Positions 36,049 through 44,457 of a stretch of 64,000 nucleotides of DNA are shown in pieces (position 1 is the stretch's first letter; each line of letters starts with the position of its first letter). Under the pieces are notes generated by a model. That model searched no databases, was not told where the DNA came from, and saw only the letters and a program-made list of their open reading frames with translations. The stretch is taken from assembly GCA_963769715.1 (NCBI GenBank), contig CAVYNE010000006.1:310001-374000 (forward strand), written 5' to 3'. The position numbers and the translations under genes were made by a program. This DNA is from Palsa-504 sp963769715 (lineage in GTDB: Bacteria; Actinomycetota; Actinomycetes; Streptosporangiales; Streptosporangiaceae).

Positions 36049-39000
36049 CGGCCACCCACAGGTCCGGCCGGGCGTTGGCGATGCCGGTGGTGTACGCGCC
36101 GGCCAGCACGTCGGACAAGAACCGTTCCGCCTTCCAAGCGCGGATCGGCCACCGTTCGTCCACCAGGTTCTGCGCGGTCAGCTCCGCCTCGCCCAGCAGC
36201 GCCGATAGCCCGAAGTAGCGCTGCACCAGGTCGTTGTGGTCAAGCGGGATCTCCAGATGCGGCATGAGCTGCAGCACGTCGGCGAGGTTGGCGGCCTCCG
36301 CCGCCGCGAACAGCCGCCACAGCCGCGGGCGGCGTTCGCCGCGCCGCGCGGCGGCGTTCTGGCCGCGCAGCTCGGTGTAGTCAAACAGCCGCTCCCACCA
36401 GTCGAACATCGCCGCCTGCCGCGGACGTGACGGCGCCGCCCGGTCGTCCCCCGCCACCGCGGGGTAGCTGTCGAGCACCGGCAGGAAGTTGAAATCGAAT
36501 TGGGCTTGGTGCTCGGCGAAGCCTCCGCCGGAGCGGTAGAAGTTCGTTCCGGCAAAGCGGTCAGGGTGGGCGAGCATGAACCCGAGCTCGGACTGCCCGT
36601 CTTCCGCGGGGCGCGCGCTCAGATCGAACCACACGGCTAGCAGCACCGCCTTGAACACCCGCTGGTAGGTGCAGCGGATGTCGCACAGGCTGCTCACGTA
36701 CGTGGCGGCCAGCACCTGCGCCGCGACCGGCCCGACCTGATCGGCGTCGATCCTCGGCCGGTCATACTGGCCGATGTACAGCCGCCGGTGCGGAACTGTG
36801 ACCAGGTCGCCGCCGGTGTCGGGGCCGGCGTACTTGACCTGCAGGCCGGTGTGCCGGCTGCGGAGCTCCTCAGCGTCGTCGAAGTGCGGCTCGGGGCGGC
36901 GGTACTCGACGGTGATCTCGTACGCGCCGCGGCGCAGGTGTTGCTCGGCCTCAGGATCGGTATCGGCCTGCCCGGGCCAGCGGTGGCTGAGCAGGACCCA
37001 GGCGCTGGCTGCGCGCTGGAGCGTCACGCTCCATTCCCAGTGCTCGCCGCTCTCGATGCTCGGCCGCTCGCCCTGGGCCGCGGGCGCCCCGGCCGCGAAT
37101 CTGTAACGGCCCTCGTGCTCGACGAGCAGCACGCCGCTGAGCTTGGCCGAAAATCCTTCGGCCCCGCCCAGGCCCCGGTCGTTCTGCTGCGAGATCGCAA
37201 TCCCGTTGACCAGGTCGACATAGCCGCTGGGAGCGCCGGGCGGTGGCTGGATGGCGGGGATCAGCGTCGGCAACGGCGCGTTGCGGAGATCGCGCACGTC
37301 GCCGAACTCCTGGATCGGACCCGACTGCTGCACCCACAGCGGCGGCTGCCCAAGCGGAGAGTACTCGACGGTCAGTCCGGTGCCGCACAGGCCCAGCAGT
37401 GCGCTGAACGCGCCTGCGGTGGGGATCGGCCACGTGACGGCGGGCGGCGCTCCGGAGGGCTGAGCCGCCTCCCATGGTGTCGTGGCGGGGTCGCCGTCGG
37501 CGTACAGGCTCTTAAGCACGAGCCAGGCCCGCTCCTCGTCGGGTTCGCCGCCGTCGCAATGGGCTTCGGCGTGGCGCGCCAGGTGGCGGGCGATGATCCG
37601 GCACCGCGTGCGGGCGAGCACGAAGCTGCGGCGGAAGTAGTGCCAGCGGCGCTCCTCGTCGGGTTCCTGGATCAGGCGGCGGTCTGCCTCACGGGGATCG
37701 GGGAACAGGAACGCCAGGGGGCTGAGGTCCAGGCGCGGCCGCCAGTACAGGTCGCGCAGCGCGGCGGCCTCCACCGCCTTCAGCTGCCGCAGCCGCGCCA
37801 GCAGGTCCAGCACCGCCTCGTCGCTGAGCGGCAGGTTCGCCTGCAGCAGCCCGGCCGCCGCGTCGTAGCTGACAGGGCTGCGCGGATCCATGTTCCACAT
37901 CCCGGGCGTGGTGCTCCCGGCGGCCAGCGGTTCGGCGTAGTGGCGGTCGGCGAATGTGACCATCTGTCCTGCGCGCTCGAGCACGCTGGGGAAGCAGTGC
38001 GCGGCCAGTGACGTCAGCGGGTCCGGGCCGCCTCCGGGCTTATAGCCGAACTCGTCGCGCAGAGCCGACTCGATCCGCCGCCAGGTCCAGCGTTCAGCCT
38101 CCTCCTCGTCGACGTCCGCCTCCAGCATCTCGCGCCGCAGCTCCCACAGCGAGCCATGATGGTCCCCGGCTGGGAGCCCGAGCGGGTCCTCGCGCGCCTC
38201 GTCGTCGGTCTGCAGCGGGAACGGGTCCTCGCCCGGCAGGTGCGGCGCCGCCGTGAACAGGAACTGAACGCCGCCGGCGGTGAACGACGACGCGTACAGC
38301 TTGGCGAGCACCTCCACGAACCGCAGCGTGCGCGTCGGCGTGTAACGCCAGGTGTCCGTCGGCGTGGCCGGATCGAACCCGGCGAGTTGCGACAGCGGGT
38401 CCAGGTTGCCGGCCAGCACCTTGAGCAGCCTCGGCTCGTCCTCGTGGTCGCGTACGCCGTGCCGGGCACGCGCGTAATCTGGGAGCCGCCTGAGCAGTTC
38501 GGCCAGGGCCCAGTCCCATTGCGCGCCGGACGCGGGAGTCACCCACAATGCGAGCAGCGCCGTACGGGCGACGCCGGTGGCTCCGGGCGGCGCCTTGCCG
38601 GGCGCCAGCGGCAGGCACAGTTCCTCGCGCAGGATCTCCAGCGCCACGAGCTGCGGGATGAAGTCGGGGTTGATGACGCCGCCGGTGAACAGGCCGAGTA
38701 CCTCGCAGATGTCGGCCAGCTGGGCGAACGTGCAACCGGAGCAGCGGGTTCGCTGCAGCAGCCGCCACAGCCGGATGAACACCGCCAGCTGCATCAGGGC
38801 CACGGCCGGATCCACGCCGGGTCCGAAGGTGATCCTCAGCTGGTCCAGATGGCACGGCTCGCACTCATCGAACGGCTTAGGCGGTCGGCCGGCCCGCTGC
38901 ATCGGGGCAAAGCCGCAGTCGGCCAGCTCGACAAACTCGCAATAACTCAGGCCGGTCCGGTGCAGGAACTGGTCCACGTGCAGGACGGCATTGACCCATG

Positions 39001-41902
39001 ACGCCGCTGGGCTGGCGAAGCCGTACAGCTGCCAGACGCCCAGCTGGCCCGCGGGGGCCGGGGCGGTGGTCGCCACCGGCGTCGCGAACAGCTGCTCGTA
39101 CTCGCCGGCCGCGATCTGAAGGTACTCGGGCGCTATGTCCCTGCGCAGCGGGTAGCGCCACACCGCGCTGTCGAACCCGGCCGGGTCGGGACCCAGGACG
39201 AACTCGGTGATCTGCGCCCGGAACCGGCGCATCGCCTCCGCGCGCCTGACGTCCAGCGCGGCCAGGTACGAACGCGACACGTCCAGCGGCTGCGCGTACG
39301 GCAGCTCCGGCCCGCTGTAGTCGCCGGCGAGCACAGTGTAGGCGCCCGGCTCGGCGACCGGGCTGGCTGGGGAGGAATGCTCGGGCAGGGCGCCGAACAG
39401 CGCCGCCGGATCATGATGGTAGGGGTCGCCGGGCTGCGGTGGCGTGCCCGGTGGCCGCAGGTGGTGGTCTCGCACCTGCTGGGCCGCGGTGTCGCGGACG
39501 ATGCCGCCGGTACCGCTGACCGATCCGCCGGAGGCGGCGACTTGCGCGGCCAGATACTCCAGGCACTCGTTGACCAGGTCAACGACGGGCAGCGGCGTCT
39601 CGAGGTTGGCGCGGTCGACGGTCAGGCTGGCGAGGTCTCCGCGCCGTGGTTGCAGCAGCGACCCGAAGCTGCCGGTAGCGACCGCGGGCTGCGTGCACGT
39701 CGAGGCGGGGCCGGCCTGCAGGAGTTCGTGCAGGTACTCGACGGGTCCCAGCGGCGAGAGTTCGGCCGGCGGGATGCAGTCGCGCAGATCGCCTCGGTTG
39801 ACCGGGTGGAACGGCGTTGGGGTGTAGACCGGTGGCGTGAGCGTGCCGCCGGCGTTGGCCCAGATCTGGTTTGCCCACTGGAAGGCCACGCTGCCGGTGA
39901 GCGCGTAGGCGAAGTCGGGCTCGTCGAGCGCCGTGATCGACGCTTTGCTGGTGAAGCCCCGGGCGAACAAGGCCTCCATGACCGAGAACTGAAGCGCGGC
40001 TGCGTTGGGGCTCGCCGTGAGGCCGGCCGTCACCTGGGCCAGGTCGTTGAGGATCTCAAGCGCCTGCCGCAGCCACAGCTGGGCCTCGTCCTGGCCCGGG
40101 AACACCGCGGCCACGGCCGCCAGCGCCGCCGCGTCGCCGGGTGGGGTGACGCCGAACTGGTAGGCGACGCTATTGATGTTCCAGTACTCGACCAGGAAGC
40201 TGGCCAGCGGGTCGAAGCCGTACCGGTCGAGCAGCGGCACGTCGGGCGGCGTGGGCGGCTGGGTGCTCGGGGTGCCGGCCGTGACGGTGAAGAACCGCGA
40301 CAGGTAGCGGATGAACGCGGCGATCTGGTCGCTGGGATCGACCACTGTCCCCGGCGGCTGGGTGAAGGGCGGGATGAACTGCGGGTTCACGGTGAGGAAT
40401 TCCCGCCACTCGCTGGCGGTGACGTTAGCCAGCTCGGTGGCGGTGGCCACGTTCAGGCCGTTGCTGCCGGGCGGGCTTCCCAGCGGCTGGCCGATCGCCG
40501 TCAGGAACTGGCCCAGGACCGGGTCGTCGAAGCCGGTGAGCGCGCAGGCGACCAGGCGCAGGTGCGCGGGATCGTTGCTCGCCGCCGCCAGCAGCGCGAC
40601 CCAGATCGGGCCATCGGGATACGGCAGCGTCGGCCAGCCGGCCGGATCGGCCGCGTTTAGCCATCCCATTACAACCGGCGCGGCCGGGTCGGCCGCGGGG
40701 AGCGGATAAGTAGGCGGGCTGGGGATCTGGGTCGCACCGCGGATACCGCCCAGCGCCGCCAGCCGACGAGCCGCCTGAAGCGGGGTCAGTGCCACGCCTG
40801 TCGACAGCAGCCCCGACTCCAGCGCCTGCTCCAGCTGCGCGGCCAGCGCTGTTTCGGATTGCCCGCCGAAAATCGAGTACCGGTCGGACGCCGACACCGA
40901 CGCCGGCAGGCGCGCGCCCAGCGCGTAGAAGAACTCAGGCCCGACCGTGAAGTCGCCAGCCGCCGCGTCCAGAAGCAAGGTCGCCTCGGGAATCTGGCTG
41001 AGGTCGGCCGTGGGCGGCGGCAGCAACGGGAACGTCATCGCCCCCGTCGTCGCCGCCGCGCTCCACAGCTCGCACTGCTGCGCGGCCGACCACGCATACA
41101 CATAGGCGGCCATCGTCGTCGCGTCAGAGCTGGTCTCGCTGTAGTAAGAGGTCAGCGCGGACTCGAACTGCCTGCGGTCACTGTCGGCCGAGGAAATCGC
41201 GGCAGGCACCGGCAACGTGTACAGCGCGCCGAGATCAGCTTGGTTGGCGTTGGGTCCGGTGGTCACCAGGGGCAACGGCAGCGGATTCACCGTCCGGTTG
41301 GCCACCATCTCGCGGGCGATGTGCAGCGACTCCTGGGCGGTCAGCTGCGCCGTGTTCACCGCGGCGGCCGGATCCTCGGCAAGGATCGCCGTGATCGCCG
41401 AGTTCAGCTGAGCGTAGCTGGGGGTCCCCCCGGCCGGGGGGACCCCGAGGTAGCCAGCAGGCAGGCCAGGGTCGGGAAGCGCCAGGTACAGGCCCACGTT
41501 GATCCCCGCCAGCGACACCACCGGGCCGACCGCAGTGACGGTCGAATCGACCAGGACGTCATAGTTGAGATCGTTGTCGACCAGCGTCACGTTGTTTCGC
41601 GTGACCTGCAGCACGACATTCACCAGCGTCTGCGGCGACAGGAACTTCGGGTCGATCGTGGCCGGCAGATCGATCACCGCAGCCCCGGCAGCCTGCAGCC
41701 CACCGTCAAGCTGGAAGATCTCAGCGAGGCCGGTGGTGTAGTTGGCCGAGCCTATGTCGATGTGCGGTGGTCCCGCCACCGTGGTGGGATTGTCGAAGTC
41801 GACCTGATAGGCGGTGATCGACAGGCCGGTCAGGTACGCCGTGAAGGTCGCCGCGTCGGTTGGAGTGGCCGGGTGCAGCCCGATCACGAGCGACGTGCTC
41901 AC
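35015..41902 (-). CDS. TcA-like toxin-complex subunit, N-terminal part (before frameshift)
   Basis: 5' portion of one TcA-type gene; the joined product would be about 3,410 residues, larger than the roughly 2,500 of Photorhabdus TcdA1. It starts at GTG 41902 with GAGGG five bases upstream. Recognisable TcA-family segments include PLGPVEYLHELLQAGPAS (VRP1-like), GLSYCEFVELADCGFAP, FIRLWRLLQRTRCSGCTFAQL and FDWWERLFDYTELR. A PA14-like beta region (about residues 1570-1700: FSAKLSGVLLVEHEGRYRFA, LRRGAYEITVEYRR) may bind glycans. The N-terminal 600 residues are unusual and share little that I recognise. Homology ends at RRALLAYLCRLEP (about 35880); the remaining 290 residues to 35015 are Arg/Pro-rich out-of-frame translation. 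TcA pentamers bind the host cell and form the translocation channel. Confidence 0.85.
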   Translation of the reverse strand: MSTSLVIGLHPATPTDAATFTAYLTGLSITAYQVDFDNPTTVAGPPHIDIGSANYTTGLAEIFQLDGGLQAAGAAVIDLPATIDPKFLSPQTLVNVVLQVTRNNVTLVDNDLNYDVLVDSTVTAVGPVVSLAGINVGLYLALPDPGLPAGYLGVPPAGGTPSYAQLNSAITAILAEDPAAAVNTAQLTAQESLHIAREMVANRTVNPLPLPLVTTGPNANQADLGALYTLPVPAAISSADSDRRQFESALTSYYSETSSDATTMAAYVYAWSAAQQCELWSAAATTGAMTFPLLPPPTADLSQIPEATLLLDAAAGDFTVGPEFFYALGARLPASVSASDRYSIFGGQSETALAAQLEQALESGLLSTGVALTPLQAARRLAALGGIRGATQIPSPPTYPLPAADPAAPVVMGWLNAADPAGWPTLPYPDGPIWVALLAAASNDPAHLRLVACALTGFDDPVLGQFLTAIGQPLGSPPGSNGLNVATATELANVTASEWREFLTVNPQFIPPFTQPPGTVVDPSDQIAAFIRYLSRFFTVTAGTPSTQPPTPPDVPLLDRYGFDPLASFLVEYWNINSVAYQFGVTPPGDAAALAAVAAVFPGQDEAQLWLRQALEILNDLAQVTAGLTASPNAAALQFSVMEALFARGFTSKASITALDEPDFAYALTGSVAFQWANQIWANAGGTLTPPVYTPTPFHPVNRGDLRDCIPPAELSPLGPVEYLHELLQAGPASTCTQPAVATGSFGSLLQPRRGDLASLTVDRANLETPLPVVDLVNECLEYLAAQVAASGGSVSGTGGIVRDTAAQQVRDHHLRPPGTPPQPGDPYHHDPAALFGALPEHSSPASPVAEPGAYTVLAGDYSGPELPYAQPLDVSRSYLAALDVRRAEAMRRFRAQITEFVLGPDPAGFDSAVWRYPLRRDIAPEYLQIAAGEYEQLFATPVATTAPAPAGQLGVWQLYGFASPAASWVNAVLHVDQFLHRTGLSYCEFVELADCGFAPMQRAGRPPKPFDECEPCHLDQLRITFGPGVDPAVALMQLAVFIRLWRLLQRTRCSGCTFAQLADICEVLGLFTGGVINPDFIPQLVALEILREELCLPLAPGKAPPGATGVARTALLALWVTPASGAQWDWALAELLRRLPDYARARHGVRDHEDEPRLLKVLAGNLDPLSQLAGFDPATPTDTWRYTPTRTLRFVEVLAKLYASSFTAGGVQFLFTAAPHLPGEDPFPLQTDDEAREDPLGLPAGDHHGSLWELRREMLEADVDEEEAERWTWRRIESALRDEFGYKPGGGPDPLTSLAAHCFPSVLERAGQMVTFADRHYAEPLAAGSTTPGMWNMDPRSPVSYDAAAGLLQANLPLSDEAVLDLLARLRQLKAVEAAALRDLYWRPRLDLSPLAFLFPDPREADRRLIQEPDEERRWHYFRRSFVLARTRCRIIARHLARHAEAHCDGGEPDEERAWLVLKSLYADGDPATTPWEAAQPSGAPPAVTWPIPTAGAFSALLGLCGTGLTVEYSPLGQPPLWVQQSGPIQEFGDVRDLRNAPLPTLIPAIQPPPGAPSGYVDLVNGIAISQQNDRGLGGAEGFSAKLSGVLLVEHEGRYRFAAGAPAAQGERPSIESGEHWEWSVTLQRAASAWVLLSHRWPGQADTDPEAEQHLRRGAYEITVEYRRPEPHFDDAEELRSRHTGLQVKYAGPDTGGDLVTVPHRRLYIGQYDRPRIDADQVGPVAAQVLAATYVSSLCDIRCTYQRVFKAVLLAVWFDLSARPAEDGQSELGFMLAHPDRFAGTNFYRSGGGFAEHQAQFDFNFLPVLDSYPAVAGDDRAAPSRPRQAAMFDWWERLFDYTELRGQNAAARRGERRPRLWRLFAAAEAANLADVLQLMPHLEIPLDHNDLVQRYFGLSALLGEAELTAQNLVDERWPIRAWKAERFLSDVLAGAYTTGIANARPDLWVADDPSAGAPSGNDNLTQYVGDALLEMGDPRRYRDLRQIDDGLRERARRALLAYLCRLEPCPGAWRAAEDLRPQSRRPQRSAAAQRDRRPARTCYAHRRRGHRGAGVRGARAAAAGAGSAPRPPIPPGVGGAVRDVPDLAGLQAPRAVPRGHDRMRGARTRTPPRGVPAAGRRAARRVTERPGTGRHPALGWPPPGAAPLPDRAPGSRALDAAPAARPGRRCRRCRRPHRELRPARPAGLRRAARLAVAGADGTSARDARTAGADPAGAKKGQVGRQEQSSGSDGSRAGSRPARTAAVLDRGGGRAGGAFPARRRRRRAGRERAARAGRGGGGMLLPVRESPPAPC
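41421..41446. repeat. 26-bp perfect palindrome inside the TcA coding region
   Basis: Half-site GGGGTCCCCCCGG followed directly by CCGGGGGGACCCC. It encodes part of GVPPAGGTPS in the TcA N-terminal region. Very similar palindromes are common between genes in actinomycetes, so this may be a copy that landed in frame. Confidence 0.75.
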
Positions 41903-42302
41903 TTCACCCTCGATTCAGCCGTGACCCGAGGGTCACCGCATGCGGCTGCCTCGCCGAACACTCCCCACCCAATGTCCTGGTGAGCCACCCTGGTCATGAA
42001 CGGCACCCGCCCCTCGGTCGTATACATCCTGCTTGGCCGCCTTGCGGCGGTCAGATTGCCGGTAACCGTCGCAAGGAAGGAGAAAGAGCTCGATCCACGA
42101 TTCGGCATCTAACTTCGATAGCCTCGACCGGGCAGATTCCCGCACCGCCGGAAGAGGCTCCAGTAACGTTCCCTTGCCAAACATGATCTTCTGCACCTGA
42201 TGATTCAGAGGGAAGCGTGGGTCTCTGATACATACCGCGGCAAAACCCCTTTGTAAAGATCCACCTAATGCCGAAGGGTGCGGCTCTTCTGAGGTGAGCT
42301 GG
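41903..42302. other. Upstream region of the Tc operon; no gene supported
   Basis: 400 bp between the TcA start and a transposase fragment. Open frames here lack ribosome sites and recognisable composition. The toxin operon promoter must lie here or further upstream; I see no clear operator repeat. Confidence 0.4.
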
Positions 42303-42500
42303 TTATGCTGCGAGGACGATGCTTTCTCGGTAAAGCGCACCGTGGATGCGTTCATGCTCGCGGCGGAGATGGTAACGCCAGTAGGCGTCGAAGTCGCCGC
42401 TGGCGATCAGGGCGCGGAGCTTGAGGATGGCCTCGGCGCCTTCGAGGCCCCATCTCGCGCCCGTTATGTCCATTCTGTCCTTGACGATTCTCTGAACTTT
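42303..42500 (-). pseudogene. C-terminal fragment of an ISKra4-type transposase
   Basis: About 65 residues in frame to a stop at 42303: VKDRMDITGARWGLEGAEAI, then LKLRALIASGDFDAYWRYHL and REHERIHGALYRE. The ITGARWGL-GAEA-LKLRAL pattern and FDAYWR-H end are characteristic of the C-terminus of ISKra4-family transposases. Everything upstream is missing: the frame degenerates into low-complexity residues and another gene begins at 42508. It marks an old insertion-sequence event next to the toxin operon. Confidence 0.7.
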
Positions 42501-42507
42501 CGGACGG

Positions 42508-42882
42508 CTATCTGACTGGCGGGAACTGGCGGCGCCCGGAGGCATGGAGGATGGCACTGACCAGGATCTGGATGTAGCGGTCATCGAGGCCGGTGATGGT
42601 ATCTCCGAGGATGACCGGGGCATGGCCGGCGATGCTGGCGGACATACGGAGCATTTTCTGTTCGCCGTTCGAGCTGGGGATTAGCCCTGCAGTGAGAGCG
42701 GAGGTCGCGGCTGGCCAGTCGATGGCGGCCATTCCGGTTCCGGGGTCGGTGTGGATGAAGTGGCGGAAGTCGTCGCGGTCCAGCCAGGTGGCGTGGGCGA
42801 TAAGCATGCCGGCGGCGGCTTCGGCAGTGTAGATGCCGCTGGCGCAGGCGCGGAGCACCTGCGCCAGGTTGGCGCTGGTCAT
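42508..42882 (-). CDS. Conserved hypothetical protein of actinomycetes (124 residues)
   Basis: It starts at ATG 42882 after AAGGA. The sequence MTSANLAQVLRACASGIYTA, then DDFRHFIHTDPGTGMAAIDW, then ALTAGLIPSSNGEQKMLRMS and TGLDDRYIQILVSAILHASG matches a small family I recognise from many Streptomyces-like genomes, often annotated only as hypothetical. It is soluble and mostly alpha-helical. No function is known. The open frame extends to 42972 but with basic low-complexity residues, so I chose the later ATG. Confidence 0.7.
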   Translation of the reverse strand: MTSANLAQVLRACASGIYTAEAAAGMLIAHATWLDRDDFRHFIHTDPGTGMAAIDWPAATSALTAGLIPSSNGEQKMLRMSASIAGHAPVILGDTITGLDDRYIQILVSAILHASGRRQFPPVR

Positions 42883-42954
42883 GGGGTTCCTTCTCGGGTG
42901 CCAGGGCCGGGAACGGCGGCGATGACGGAGGCGGCGGTGTCGCGGTAGGAGGGC

Positions 42955-44457
42955 ATGAAAGGTGGAGCTCACGTGAGATTCCCGAACCCGCTGATCCCCG
43001 GCTTCAGCCCGGATCCGAGCGTCGTCCTGGCCGACGGCGTGTACTACCTGGTCACATCGACCTTTGAGTACCTGCCCGGGATACCGGTCTACCGCAGTCC
43101 CGACCTAGTCACCTGGACGCACATCGGCAATGTGGCGACCCGGCCCGAGCAGGCAGGAGTGGACGAGCTGGCCACCGGGGGCGGCGTCTGGGCGCCGACC
43201 ATCCGCTACCGCGATGGCGTCTTCTACGTCATCGTCACCATCGCGATGAGCCCCCGCGGGTGCGTTGTCTTCACCGCGACAGACCCGGCCGGCCCGTGGA
43301 GCGATGGCATCACCATCGACGGCGTCGGCGGCATCGACCCCGACCTGCCGTGGGACGAGGACGGCACAGCGTACGTCACCTTCTCCGGGCTGTACACCAG
43401 CGGCGAGCAGCTGGGCCAGCACCTGGGCATCCAGCAGGTCCAGGTCGACCTCGCCGCCGGCAAGGCGCTGGAGGCGCCACGCTCGCTGTGGTCCGGCACC
43501 GGGCTGAAGTTCCCGGAGGCGCCGCATCTGTACCGGCGCGGCGACTTCTGGTACCTGATGATCGCCGAGGGAGGCACCGAACGCGGGCACGGCGTGAGCG
43601 TCGCCCGGGGACCCTCCCCGGAGGGTCCGTTCGAGGGGCACCCGGCCAACCCGGTGCTCAGCGCGCGCAGCACGTCCCGCCCGATCCAGAACACCGGGCA
43701 TGCGGACCTGGTCGCCACGCCGGACGGCGGCACGGCGCTGGTCCTGCTCGGTGTGCGCCCGCTCGGCCTGACCCAGTCGTTCTCACCGCTGGGACGGGAA
43801 ACGTTCATCACGCCGGTCACCTGGGTCGACGGGTGGCCGCAGCCAGACCCGGTGCTGCTGGCCTCGCGCGACGCCGCCGTCGACGAGGCCTTCGACTTCA
43901 CTGACCGGTCCGCGCTTGACGAGCCGGGCTGGCTGGCGATCCGCACGACACCGGATTCGGTCGCGTCGATCGCGGACGGCCGGCTGTCCATCACCGGCCG
44001 GGCCGGGCTGGACGATCCGCACCCGCAGTTCGTCGGCCGCCGCCAGCGGCACCTCACCGCCACCTTGTCCGTCACCGTCGACGCCTCCGGCGGGACAGGC
44101 GGGCTCGCCGCACGCTACGACGAGGACCACTGGATCTGCCTCGAGGCACGCGGCACGATCGTCACCGCCCGGGCCCACGTCGCGGGCATCGCGCAGAGCT
44201 GGCAGGCCACCGTACCGGCCGGCGACGTCGAACTTCGCATCGAGATGACCCCTCCGCCGCCGGATGGCTTCAACACCGCGGCGATGGGCGGCGACCGCAT
44301 CCGCCTGCTGGCCGGCGGCACGCTGGTCGCCGAACTCGACGGGCGCTACTGGACGGCGGAGACCTGCGCGTCCTTCACCGGCCGGGTTATCGGGCTCTAC
44401 GCGTTCGAGGGAACGGTCCGCTTCGCGGATTTCCGGTACCGGGGCACCGAGGCCTGA
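42955..44457 (+). CDS. Glycoside hydrolase family 43 (beta-xylosidase / arabinofuranosidase-like)
   Basis: 500 residues from ATG 42955; a GTG at 42973 with GGTGGAG six bases upstream is the more likely start (494 residues). The five-bladed beta-propeller catalytic domain (about 10-320) has the three GH43 acids: base Asp20 in PGFSPDPSV, the pKa-modulating Asp in GGIDPDLPWDEDG (about 130) and the acid Glu in LKFPEAPHLYRRGDFWY (about 187). A C-terminal concanavalin-like beta-sandwich (about 325-498) matches the GH43 C2 domain, common in xylosidases. There is no signal peptide, so the enzyme is cytosolic and acts on imported oligosaccharides. Its stop overlaps the start of the GH42 gene. Confidence 0.9.
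   Translation: MKGGAHVRFPNPLIPGFSPDPSVVLADGVYYLVTSTFEYLPGIPVYRSPDLVTWTHIGNVATRPEQAGVDELATGGGVWAPTIRYRDGVFYVIVTIAMSPRGCVVFTATDPAGPWSDGITIDGVGGIDPDLPWDEDGTAYVTFSGLYTSGEQLGQHLGIQQVQVDLAAGKALEAPRSLWSGTGLKFPEAPHLYRRGDFWYLMIAEGGTERGHGVSVARGPSPEGPFEGHPANPVLSARSTSRPIQNTGHADLVATPDGGTALVLLGVRPLGLTQSFSPLGRETFITPVTWVDGWPQPDPVLLASRDAAVDEAFDFTDRSALDEPGWLAIRTTPDSVASIADGRLSITGRAGLDDPHPQFVGRRQRHLTATLSVTVDASGGTGGLAARYDEDHWICLEARGTIVTARAHVAGIAQSWQATVPAGDVELRIEMTPPPPDGFNTAAMGGDRIRLLAGGTLVAELDGRYWTAETCASFTGRVIGLYAFEGTVRFADFRYRGTEA

Noticed and set aside
31657..41902. Extracellular contractile injection system (phage-tail-like) instead of Tc toxin
   Set aside because: No sheath, tube, spike, baseplate or ATPase genes nearby; the TcB-binding and SpvB/RHS signatures fit a Tc complex.
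41933..42355. 140-codon minus-strand frame upstream of the TcA gene
   Set aside because: No domain or plausible start, partly overlaps the transposase fragment; treated as non-coding.
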